From contig JBNGIS010017755.1 in the NCBI GenBank assembly GCA_049999725.1, positions 1 to 20,370 on the forward strand: DNA of 20,370 bases. The letters run 5' to 3'. Shown one piece after another: positions 8,781-16,815 of the stretch. The DNA comes from Haplomitrium mnioides. Lineage: Eukaryota; Marchantiophyta; Haplomitriopsida; Calobryales. The notes under the pieces are model-generated. The model was not told the origin of the DNA. It worked only from the letters and a program-made list of their open reading frames with translations, and did no database searches. Position 1 is the first letter of the stretch; each line of letters opens with the position of its first letter. Position numbers and translations under genes: made by a program.

Positions 8781-8987
8781 TGTTGTGAGCTAGCCTAATC
8801 CTTAGTTCTCTAGAGTTAAGCCCTAGTCTAGTTAGGTTAAGAGGTAGTTACACCAACCTCTATCTAACTCTATATATCTCATATATCCATAAATAGAGAA
8901 ACAAACACATTACAATAACAATGTAATAATATGATGAAGGAAGAGAGCATCAATATCCATGAGATAATGGGCCTTCACATCTCAACA
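8781..8987 (+). repeat. Element 3 3' LTR (207 bp)
   Basis: Same length and termini as the 5' LTR, with about 18 substitutions. Flanked on the right by the CTTAA duplication. Confidence 0.95.
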
Positions 8988-8992
8988 CTTAA
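8988..8992. repeat. Target-site duplication of element 3, right copy
   Basis: CTTAA, identical to 3886-3890. The LTR of element 2 resumes directly after it. Confidence 0.95.
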
Positions 8993-9415
8993 TACTAATT
9001 CAATTAGCCTGTACTGTACCTTGCTGGAAAGCTTATCAAGCACGATTTCTACTTATATAATAATATTTTTATTTTATAATCCTTAGATACTCTTTGTTTT
9101 GAATTCGCTGCAGATCACTTTTGTAACTTTGACCGGTTATAAATTTTGATTTACAAGAGCTTTTTCACTTTTGTAAATTTCTACTAGTTACTTAAGCAAT
9201 ATTATATTCCCTTAAAAATATCAGCTTCCAAAAATTTCAAGCAAGAACAAAATTTACTCTGTACTCAATTCTACACATATTGAAGAAAACCGGTCAAATC
9301 TAAGTTTCCCCTTATAACTTCTAAGTCTTCACCATACTTCACCATAATACATCCCATTCTATGGCAATTGTCTAATCACATTAAAATTCTCATGAAATTA
9401 TCCCATACCTTCACA
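8993..9415 (-). repeat. Element 2 3' LTR, part 2
   Basis: Aligns with 12920-13343, for example TTGAAGAAAACC near 9280 and 13210, and CATCCCATTCTATGGCAA near 9350 and 13280. It ends CTTCACA at 9415, the inverted complement of the LTR start. Confidence 0.92.
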
Positions 9416-9639
9416 TTTTACCTACCTATAAGGTTTCACTCTGCTTTTGGAGTGGGTTCTTCCTTATGGGTGTAAAATGGTTTCATCTTGTCATAGTTAA
9501 CATGATCATAATGCCTTCTTGTTTGAAAAAAAAAAACCAAGGGTAGCATGAGAATATATAGGTGCACAGAAAAATACCTTGTGCTTTCTCTTGTGTTGTC
9601 TTAGATCAAACATCATCACCTGTGATCAAATACTCGAGA
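9416..9639 (-). other. Element 2 3' untranslated region
   Basis: Lies between the end of protease similarity and the 3' LTR. On the minus strand GGTAGGTAAAA just before the LTR is a poor candidate polypurine tract. A short A run at 9527-9537 has no evident role. Confidence 0.45.
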
Positions 9640-10301
9640 TCCCTTTCCAAGCATCCTTGGGATAACCTCCATTGCACATATCCTTAGTAGGTCACTTTTG
9701 TCATCCGATAAGTCCTCTATATGTGTATCCACTTCAGAAATGTCGCTTTCATACTCCTCATCAATGGAGAGATACTACGTGGTGTCCTTCCTCGAGCTAC
9801 TTATTTCCTCACCACCACCATCCATCGGTACTCTCACTCTATGTCCTTTAGACCCAATCGTAATGTATATTTTGTGCCAATTATCGGTGGTTCTCACACC
9901 TCTCAACCACGGCCTTCCAAGAAGCATATCATCACGAGCTTTCTAAAGTACTTGAAAATCCAATGAAATTGTAATACCCACTACTGAAATTGGTACCTTC
10001 TCAATTACTCCAAGTAGGCACACTCATGGCTTGTTTGCCATGCCGACCGTAAACCCCTTGTGAGCTTCATTCCCATATTCTTCATCAAGTCCTCAAACAT
10101 TGCATTTACTGCAAAACCTCCATCTAGCAACACATTTGCAACTACATACCCTTTGCAAATAACGCCAATTTTTGGAGCTCTTTCACATACCTCCATGTCC
10201 ATTGCATTCACATAACAACTGTTTATTGACACCTTCTTCTTCCTTGGATGTTGCTTGGTGCTCAATCCTCCATGTAGCTCTCTTTGTAAGGTACGATTCA
10301 A
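9640..10301 (-). pseudogene. Element 2 aspartic protease pseudogene
   Basis: Directly continues the gag frame. VLLDGGFAVNAMFEDL carries the catalytic Asp in a DGG context, common in plant gypsy proteases in place of DTG. After GMKLTRG a one-base slip near 10050 moves the similarity to the next frame: FTVGMANK, LGVIEKVPISVVGITISLDF, then the C-terminal signature DDMLLGRPWLRG at about 9900-9930. One or two stops (TGA, TAG) interrupt the second part. An acidic tail (DEEYESDISEVDTHIEDLSDD) follows and then coding ends, with no reverse transcriptase behind it. Confidence 0.8.
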
Positions 10302-10310
10302 TGCTACTAA

Positions 10311-11669
10311 TTATCCCACCATGATATTGGATTGCAAGCTTCCAATATCTTCCACCATGTTGTATTTCTTTTGGTGTTTTGATATGGAGAAGTCTTTCAT
10401 CCCCAATCTCCTTCTTGGTTTGTTGGGTTTCTTTGTCATGTCCACATTATGATGCTTCTCTTGACTTGGTGCAAGTTTAGATCCCATTGTCTCCTTGACG
10501 ACTCTAGCTTGTTTCCTCTCATGAGCCAACATGTCCACTTTTTGATCAGTTGAACTCCTTCCCACCTCACTGTAGGGAACCCTTTCAACATCAATTGAGG
10601 CAATGACCTTCTCTTGAGCTTGATCGGTTGAACTCCTTCCCACCTCACCATGGGGAACCTTTTCAACATCAATCAAGGTGATGATCGTCTCTTCCACTTG
10701 TTTCGTTGAACTCCCTCCCACCTCACTGTGGGGAACCTTTTCAACGTCCATTGGTGCAATGACCCTCTCTTGAGCTGGATTCACACCTCTCCGCCCACCA
10801 TTTCCATTCTCTCGATATGGACAATTTCTAATGAAGTGCACTCCTCCACATCCAAAACATGTAATATTCTCAATATTTCCTTGCCACATTGGCCCCCTTC
10901 TATTAGGCCTAAGTCGACTTTCAAGCCTTCTCTCCAAAGCCTTTGCAAGATTTAAACTCAATGTTTTGAGGCGTTCAGTCAATGTTAACACCTCATTCAT
11001 GGGTGGATTTAGAGCTTGTGGCAGAAGAGCCACTACCGCCACTATGGGTTGTGCGATTGTTGGTAGAACAACAACCTTCTCTTCTTGCTCATCTTCCAAG
11101 CTCTCTTCCATCCTTAAAGCAATTCTCAAAGACTCCGGTAGGGTAGTTGACTTTTTGTATTTTACCTTTGCTCAAATTTCAGGTTTCAACCCTAAAATAA
11201 AATGCTTAAGCAACATTGTTGTAATACCCACCATGAGTAATTTCACATCCTCACCACTATTTCTCAATACATTTTGAAATTGAGTTTCTAAATGGTCTAC
11301 TCTCTCAACATATGTACGTACTTTATCATTTTCTCCTTGGTTCAAGTGTGTTATCTTTTGAAGAAGTTTCTTATAGCTCTCCATTGGGAGAAATTCTTCC
11401 ACCAAAGCTTTTGTCAAGCTAGCTCATGACTTAAGAATTACTCTTTTTTGCTCTTTGTACCATCTAAGAGCCTCACGTTCAAGAAATTCAGGTAGCAATA
11501 CCAACCAATCATATGGTCGCTTCTCACCATTGCCAATGCAAGCACATTTGAAATTGTATAGATAGTCCTCTACATTTTCATCTTCTTTGCCATACAAGAC
11601 CAGAATCTTGCCCATCTTGATTGGGTAGCTTGATGTTGTTTCTCGATTGCTTTCTTGTTCCTTCCACAC
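10311..11669 (-). pseudogene. gag: Element 2 gag pseudogene with internal repeats and zinc knuckle
   Basis: A single minus-strand frame from 11669 to 10311 is interrupted only by stops at 11424-11426, 11172-11174 and 10311-10313, then continues into protease without shift. The capsid region shows YGKEDENVEDYLYNF, then REALRWYKEQ, then FLPMESYKKLLQKITHLNQG and TYVERVDHLETQF, the plant gypsy retrotrans-gag pattern. A zinc knuckle CFGCGGVHFIRNC lies at 10821-10859. After it come three 26-residue repeats around DVEKVP and then a basic Lys/Arg-rich stretch. Gag would bind and package element RNA. The same frame is also partly open further upstream (12104-11844), so the true start could be nearer the LTR. 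Confidence 0.85.
10540..10773 (-). repeat. Three 78-bp in-frame tandem repeats in element 2 gag
   Basis: CCCACCTCAC occurs at 10561, 10639 and 10717, exactly 78 bp apart, and flanking bases align. Each unit encodes 26 residues with the cores IDVEKVPHGEVGRSS, IDVERVPYSEVGRSS and MDVEKVPHSEVGGSS. The period is a multiple of three, so the array preserves the gag frame. Confidence 0.9.
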
Positions 11670-12173
11670 CTACCACAACACAAAAATATGCACCTCACAA
11701 ATACTTTGGATTAGAATCGGAAAAACAAATGGATTTTGATCTACCAAAATTTGCTCCATTCATTCCACTCCAAATTGTTCCACCAATCTTTGACGCATAT
11801 GTATTTTGGCAACAATAAGCACTTGTACGACAATGGTCATTTCTTAATCATCCCTTGAGGCCGTTGAGAACTCTCTCCTTGATTTGATGAAATGCTTGTT
11901 CCTACTCCAAGGTCCAAACCCATTTTGTTGGAGTGTAAAATCGTCAATACCATGGTGTTGCCAAATAAGCAAAGTCACTAATAAAAAAACAAGTAATAGC
12001 TCGCTAAATTGATGAATCTCTTCAAACTCAATATTGTTACATAGCGGAGGTGAGCTATCAATCCTCCTTACAATCTCATAAATTCCTGGCCACTTGCCCA
12101 TCACGTCCTCACTTGATATTCAACTCGATGACGCCAAATCGCCACCTTCTTTCCTTCTTATTCGTGAGGTCTT
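11670..12173 (-). other. Element 2 leader or gag N-terminal region
   Basis: Between the primer-binding site and recognisable gag. A frame at 12104-11844 is in phase with gag, and after a stop the phase continues with stops to 11669. It has no motif I recognise. Either the gag N-terminus decayed here or this is untranslated leader. Confidence 0.45.
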
Positions 12174-12186
12174 GACAATGGAACCA
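12174..12186 (-). promoter_or_regulatory. Degenerate primer-binding site of element 2
   Basis: On the minus strand, TTTTTGGTTCCATTGTC follows the 5' LTR. It resembles the plant gypsy site TGGCGCCATTGTCGGGG with two changes in the GCGCC core. This fixes the right LTR as the 5' LTR and the element as minus-strand. Confidence 0.65.
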
Positions 12187-12190
12187 AAAA

Positions 12191-13343
12191 TGTGAAGCTA
12201 AAGGCTTTGTCGATTTCTCCTCAAGTGACTTTGATGTTGAGTGCACATTGAATATGAGAAGTTGGTTGAAGTGTGGCTGCAATCATCAATACACAACAAA
12301 ATCTCCAACGTCTACCAAATATAAGTACTCAATACAAAAATATATTGGAATTCTCCACTATTTACTCCAAATGTTCTCACACAAAACGCTCTTTCTCTCA
12401 TCTTTCTAACTCTCAACAAACTATTTACTCTATGAAAAACCACTCCTCAAGTGTTTTCCTTCCAATGAGTCTTGAAAGTAACTCCTCCAAGAGTTCCTCC
12501 AAGCGTTTCTCCAAAGGTCTCTTACAACTCTCAAGCCTAAAATAAAAATCAAGTCCAAGTTCAAGCCCCTCTCCTCTCTCTTCCTTCTTCTTATATACTA
12601 GTCTAGATAATTACTGGGAGTAAAACTAAATATTATATCACCATACGTAAGGAATCCATGGTGATTATCTCTCTAATTATTAAAAGTGTTCCTCAAGTAT
12701 CTCCACCTTTTATTTTCTTCTTCAAAAAGAAGCTTCTCATTTGAAGTTACTCTTGTCAAAGAATCTAAAAAATTGATCCAATGCTTTTCTATCTTGTATT
12801 TGTCCCTACAAAAAATTTCTAAGATGATACTTTGAGATTCTCTCAAAGAATAAGTCAAAGAACAAATTGACTTTTCTCCTCTTTAGTCTATTCTAGAAGA
12901 ATCTCTATAAAGTTTTAAATATTAATTCAATTGGCCTGTACTATACCTTGTTGGAAAGCTTGTCAAGCAAGATTTCTACTTATATAATAATATTTTTATT
13001 TTATAGTCCTTTGATACTCTATGTTTTGAGGTCTTTGCAAATCATTTTTGTAACTTTGACCAATTATAGCTTCTCATTTACAAGAGCATTTTTACTTTTG
13101 TAAATTTTAACTAGCTACTAAAGAAATATTATATTTCTTTTAAAAATATCAGCTTCTAAAAATTTCTAATAAGAACAAAATTTACTCTGTACTCAATTCT
13201 ACGCATATTGAAGAAAACCAATCAAATCTAAGTTTCCTCTCATAACTTTTAAGTCTTCACCATACTTCACCGTAATGCATCCCATTCTATGGCAATGGTC
13301 TAATCACATTAAAGTTCCTATAAAACCATCCCATGCCGTCATA
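12191..13343 (-). repeat. Element 2 5' LTR (1153 bp), uninterrupted
   Basis: Full-length copy, starting TGTGAAG and ending CGTCATA (worn from CTTCACA). It lacks element 3: around 12911-12930 it runs straight through the place where the other copy is split. Confidence 0.92.
12590..12597 (-). promoter_or_regulatory. Putative TATA box of element 2 (5' LTR)
   Basis: TATATAAG on the minus strand, followed downstream on that strand by a purine-rich leader. It is conserved with the other LTR copy and lies about 410 bases before the internal region on the minus strand. Confidence 0.5.
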
Positions 13344-13347
13344 GGAT
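13344..13347. repeat. Target-site duplication of element 2, right copy
   Basis: GGAT, the counterpart of 3146-3149. Element 1 protease coding resumes immediately after it in the phase expected from the left side. Confidence 0.7.
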
Positions 13348-13540
13348 GTTCTTCGGAACATTCCTACTCTCTTTGCAGACTAGGAATATTTGGTATACTG
13401 CATTGTGCTAAGTACTCTACAACAAAACCAATATCCTCTTCTTCTTGGTTGCCTTTGGCTCAAGCAAAGTCATGGTCAAATGGATTTTGCATCTGGCACA
13501 TTGACAATCAGCCTGATTGACAAGATGGTAATGTTATCGC
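13348..13540 (+). pseudogene. Element 1 protease, C-terminal half
   Basis: In phase with the left half once element 2 is excluded. It reads through one TAG to QYPLLLGCLWLKQSHGQMDF and then GTLTISLIDK. The LLG-x-x-WL signature (about 13427-13455) is the C-terminal hallmark of plant gypsy proteases, with Cys-Leu where Arg-Pro is usual. Confidence 0.85.
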
Positions 13541-13770
13541 TATAATCCAACTCCTCCATTCTAATGCCCCAAAAAATTCATGAGATCTTTTACGATGTAT
13601 CATTTTGTAGACCCAAATTTTCAATTACTGGTCCAAGACCTTGAATCTTTGATGAGTTTGATTTTTTGGGTTCCCTCTTCACTTCATGTATGTTTGTAGA
13701 GGTAAAATTTATGGATATGCTTATCCACTCACTACTATTGCTACTCTTTGAGGATGTTACTCATATAACA
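13541..13770 (+). other. Eroded protease-RT linker and RT N-terminus
   Basis: Only about 230 bp separate the protease from the RT core. The RT fingers usually need several hundred bases, so much has been deleted. No motif is safely readable in any frame. Confidence 0.4.
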
Positions 13771-14227
13771 AGCTGGTATTCGACGTATGCAATGCTCCAA
13801 GTGCCTTCCATTGCATTATGATCATGGCACTCAAATCATTTTTGCAGGGTTTTGATAAGTGCCTCAAAATTTATTTGGATGACTTTTCAAATTTTGGGTC
13901 AAAAGCGAATCATCTGAACATCTTAAGGTTCCATTCCTCTAAAGTCGCCAACTAGAAATCTCTCTCAATTCCAAAAAATGCAAATTCTTTTCCCCTGCTA
14001 GAGTTCTCCTTCGTCACATCGTTTTGAAATATGGACTACACTTTGATCGTGCTATAGTTAATATTATTCTTGCCCTTCTTGCTCCGCAAATGGTCAAACA
14101 ACTCCAATATTTCTTAGATAAGTTAGTGTATTATTGGAAATATTGTAAGAATTATGCTCGAGTTGCTTCTCCTATATATTCCTTAACTAGAAATGCAATT
14201 CCTTTCATTTGGATGAACGAGTATTAG
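13771..14227 (+). pseudogene. Element 1 reverse transcriptase fragment
   Basis: FDVCNAPSAFHCIMIMAL, then CLKIYLDDFSNFGS: the intact active-site motif YLDD lies at 13872-13883, preceded by the CNAPS-x-F block (family consensus FGLCNAP-x-TF). A frameshift near 13930-13950 leads to NSKKCKFFSPARVLLRHIVL and KYGLHFD, the block that follows the palm domain. The frame then runs on through the connection region to a TAG at 14225-14227. The enzyme family copies element RNA into DNA; this copy lacks the fingers and cannot work. Confidence 0.85.
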
Positions 14228-14233
14228 CAAGCC

Positions 14234-14710
14234 TTGCAAGCTCTTAAGGATATTCTTACCTCTCTTCTATTTCTATCCCCCATTAACTCGACAGTTCCTT
14301 TTCTTGTCATGGTTGATACATCTTTGACAACCATTGGAGCCGTTATTGCTCACATGCAAGATGACAAAGAGTGTCCAATCTATTACATCGGTAAACAACT
14401 TAGCCTTGGAAAGAAAAATTACTCTCCAACAGAGCGAGAAGCGTTAGACATAATTCATGTTGTTCTAAAATTTTGTCACTACCTCCTTGGTTATCAGTTT
14501 CTATTCATTGTTGATTATTGCTCCTTGAAATATATTGTCAACAAGCCAGATCTCATAGGTTATCTAGCCCAATGGGTTTCACTCCTTCAAGAGTTCACGT
14601 TCATGGTGCAAGTTCAACCAAGTCTCAAATATTTTAATTGTGACCTCTTATCTAGAGTGCTTGGTGACCCTAATCCTAAATCACTCGATGACAGTTTTCC
14701 TAATCTATGA
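14234..14710 (+). pseudogene. Element 1 RNase H domain
   Basis: An open frame of 158 codons in phase with the RT part. Motifs: FLVMVDTSLTTIGAVIAH (first catalytic Asp at 14315-14317), CPIYYIGKQLSLGKKNYSPT, EREALDIIHVVLKFCHYLLG (catalytic Glu), FIVDYCSLKYIVNKPD (Asp) and CDLLSRVL. All three expected acidic residues are present. It is the best-preserved domain of element 1. RNase H removes the RNA strand after reverse transcription. It ends at a TGA before the integrase linker. Confidence 0.92.
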
Positions 14711-14984
14711 GATAGCACAAGTAGCTCCCATATTCTCTGTCAACCCTATATCTGAGCACCCTCTAGGCTTGCCATCCTTGGTACACTCAACTTATTCCGT
14801 TCCTCATGTCCAAAACTTTGCCATTAGATCAAACTACAGATCCAATTTGCTCCTTTATAAGATCCTTCTCCCCATATACTATCGTTTCAGATCTATTATA
14901 TCAAATAGGTGAAGATGGGATACTGCATCAATGTTTAATTCCCCCCCCCCCCCCCCCCCCCCCCAAACCTCTCAAGTTTTGCAA
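14711..14984 (+). other. RNase H-integrase linker with poly(C)
   Basis: Stops in all frames early on, then IGEDGILHQCLIP, which fits the short block before integrase zinc domains in gypsy polyproteins. It is interrupted by the poly(C) run. Confidence 0.5.
14941..14964. repeat. Homopolymer of 24 C
   Basis: An unbroken C run in the coding remains between HQCLIP and the integrase zinc domain. Homopolymer length in an assembly may be inaccurate. Confidence 0.95.
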
Positions 14985-15470
14985 GGCAGCTACATACCTG
15001 CTTGTGGTGGACATTTTGCAAGGAAAATTATTGCTTTGAAGGTTTTATGTTTTGGCTATTGGTGGCCAACTCTATTCGCCGATGCACACAAGTTCACGAG
15101 AACGTGAGACACATGTCAAAGAACTGGTCACCCAACGAAGGTATCTGAAATGCCTCTAGTCCCGATCCTTCCCATATCAGCTTTTGAAAAATGGGGTCTT
15201 GACTTTATTGGCATGATGACTCCTCCTTTTCGTAGTTGCCGAAGTCAGTATATTCTTGTTGATATGGATTAGGTCACTACGTGGGTTGAAGCAATAGCGC
15301 TTTCTATCAACAATGTTGTTTTGGTTGCTTCTTTCCTCTACTCCCACATTCTCACCCGTTTCAAATGTCCATTGGAGATTGTTAGCGATTCATTTTCAAG
15401 GAAATGAGATCTTCATTAGGCATCTTCAAGGGAACAAGATCTACATTGACGTATCATCAACTCTTCAACA
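14985..15470 (+). pseudogene. Element 1 integrase pseudogene
   Basis: A single frame shows the HHCC zinc domain (CGGHFARKIIALKVL, YWWPTLFADAHKF, then stop-DTCQRTG, where the first Cys codon is now TGA) and EMPLVPILPISAFEKWG. The catalytic core start LDFIG follows, with Asp at 15201-15203, and then VTTWVEAIAL. The second Asp in EIVSDS is at 15387-15389, 62 codons after the first. The third catalytic residue (Glu) is not found: the frame closes soon afterwards and a local duplication follows. Integrase normally inserts the cDNA into chromosomes. Confidence 0.85.
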
Positions 15471-15880
15471 TCTTTGGCAAACAAGAAAATATGATGGATT
15501 CTATAATGACTGTATTTTGTTATATTAAGAATCATGCTTTAGGATAAATTCAAATCAATGTTTAGTTGGCAAATATAGGCAAGTGCGAACCAACTTTGAT
15601 TAAAAAACTAGTTGACCATCAAGAATTTCCAAAGAAGTGGTTGATCAAGATATGGTGAGAAATTTCTAAAAGAGTTGTGAGATGGTTTTATGTCTTTTCT
15701 TTCTTGTGGGTTTGTTTAGTAGTATGCTTATATGTTTGTAATTAGAAGTAAAAGTTGAGAAAGCGCATGAAAAGCACAAGAGGAGATCTGGAAATTAGAT
15801 TCATCAATGTTTAAGAATCGGTCAAGGAAAGGTATCTGTCAATAAAAACAAGAAGAAATTAGAAATACCAGACAAGGAAG

Positions 15881-15882
<2 letters not shown>
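15471..15882. other. Downstream of integrase, no recognised gene
   Basis: One frame reads YHQLFNIFGKQENMMD and SIMTVFCYIKNHALG before a stop at about 15543, and after the stops ANIGKCEP and LIKKLVDHQEFPKKW. This is protein-like but I do not recognise it. The rest is AT-rich. Confidence 0.35.

Positions 15883-15911
<29 letters not shown>
15883..15911 (+). repeat. Poly(A) run of 29 A
   Basis: Preceded 35-40 bp upstream by AATAAAA (15841). It could be the tail of a processed insertion such as a LINE, SINE or retrocopy, or a plain homopolymer. No flanking duplication was found by eye. Confidence 0.9.
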
Positions 15912-15912
<1 letters not shown>

Positions 15913-16815
15913 CATTTGAATGGACGGTGCAACGGAAAATTTTTTCTTTTCTAGGAATTGAATATAGCCAGAGAGTGTTGGCCAGAATGCCCCCTTATCA
16001 AAGGAAGTGAATCTTGTTCATCTTAAAAACAAGAAGAAAAGATGTGGAATTGCATTGGGGAGAATTGTTTTTGAGAAACAATGTCATGGTGTGTGTTGAG
16101 ATGGCTTTGAAGGGAATGATGCTCTATGGTGAGAAAAAAGAGGATTTAGGAGATTTCTATGCCAAAGAGAGCATCCAAATGTATCTGCCAAGTTGGTGCA
16201 AAAGACTGAGATGGGTTGTAACTTTGAATACATCCGAAGATTTTGTAAGACTGGTGGATATGAAGAAAAGATGATAGTAGAAAACAAGAAAAAGAGAATT
16301 TCTAAAGTATGCAGTAGAGAAGGTGTTGTGCCGAGGCTATTTGAAGGGATGTGTGAATTGACCTCTTGTATAGTTCTGATGGAGGGTCTATGCTCTTGAC
16401 ATTCTACTTTAAGGTTTATAGAGATGTCCGATAATTAAGCTCCAAACTTATGGTATGGTTAGTAAGTGTCATTTATGTGTGTCCTCATATCCTCATATAT
16501 GTGTATGTGTAATAGTTCTATTCTTATTGTGATCAAAAGTCTTAAGAGAGATAGTTTCTATACTCTATGTCGCCTTACTAGGTGAATTATCATGATGTTG
16601 AGGCAAGAAAAAGAAGGCCAACATCATAAGAATGGGTTTGCCTATGTATTTATGTGTGTTTCCCTTAATGTTTGTCCCATGTTAGTATCTAGAGCATAAG
16701 AAAAATGGCTCAGTCCAATAAAATGAAATCTTACTCGGTGTCATGTTACACCTCCTTGTTGTGTTTGTGCTAGTTTCATTCATTTATGTGGATTCCAGCC
16801 TAAGCTACACAAACT
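15912..16815. other. Region with a weak unidentified frame
   Basis: An 86-codon frame at 16014-16274 overlaps one at 16193-16399. Both are rich in charged residues, but they show no motif I can name and no conserved context. The remainder is AT-rich with TG/TA-rich stretches near 16480-16510. Confidence 0.3.

Larger units (their letters stand above)
3891..8987 (+). mobile_element. Element 3: 5.1-kb Copia-type LTR element carrying an Argonaute segment
   Basis: Complete LTR element. It has 207-bp LTRs at both ends, TG...CA termini, a perfect 5-bp duplication CTTAA, a primer-binding site at 4098 and a polypurine tract at 8772-8780. LTR size, total length and the TTATCAGCACG-type binding site suggest Copia. 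Inside I find no Copia gag, integrase, RT or RNase H. Instead there is an Argonaute-derived segment (about 4190-5480), unrecognised sequence, and a hairpin-dense 3' half (6386-8771). It must have been mobilised by enzymes supplied from elsewhere. It is the youngest layer, inserted into the left LTR of element 2. Confidence 0.92.
3150..13343 (-). mobile_element. Element 2: non-autonomous gypsy-type element with gag and protease only
   Basis: Two LTRs of about 1.15 kb (3150-3890 joined to 8993-9415, and 12191-13343) flank a 2.8-kb interior. The LTRs start TGTGAAG and end CTTCACA, a 7-bp terminal inverted repeat; the right copy ends CGTCATA. The interior reads gag then protease on the minus strand, and has no room for reverse transcriptase or integrase. 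That makes it comparable to the gag-only TR-GAG class, which must borrow Pol from relatives. It sits inside the protease codons of element 1 and is itself split by element 3. By eye the LTRs are roughly 90 percent identical. Confidence 0.9.
1072..15470 (+). mobile_element. Element 1: degenerate Ty3/gypsy retrotransposon, split by element 2
   Basis: Plus-strand order is gag, zinc knuckle, protease N-half, a 10.2-kb insertion, then protease C-half, reverse transcriptase, RNase H and integrase. RT and RNase H before integrase is the Ty3/gypsy order; Copia has integrase first. No LTRs, primer-binding site or polypurine tract were found, so both ends are lost, outside the window or unrecognisable. 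It is the oldest layer, with many stops, several frameshifts and a heavily shortened RT. The right boundary is approximate: homology fades shortly after the second integrase aspartate. Confidence 0.85.

Noticed and set aside
10728-11277. Plus-strand frames opposite element 2 gag
   Set aside because: Shadows of the minus-strand gag frame, which has capsid, zinc knuckle and repeats in order.
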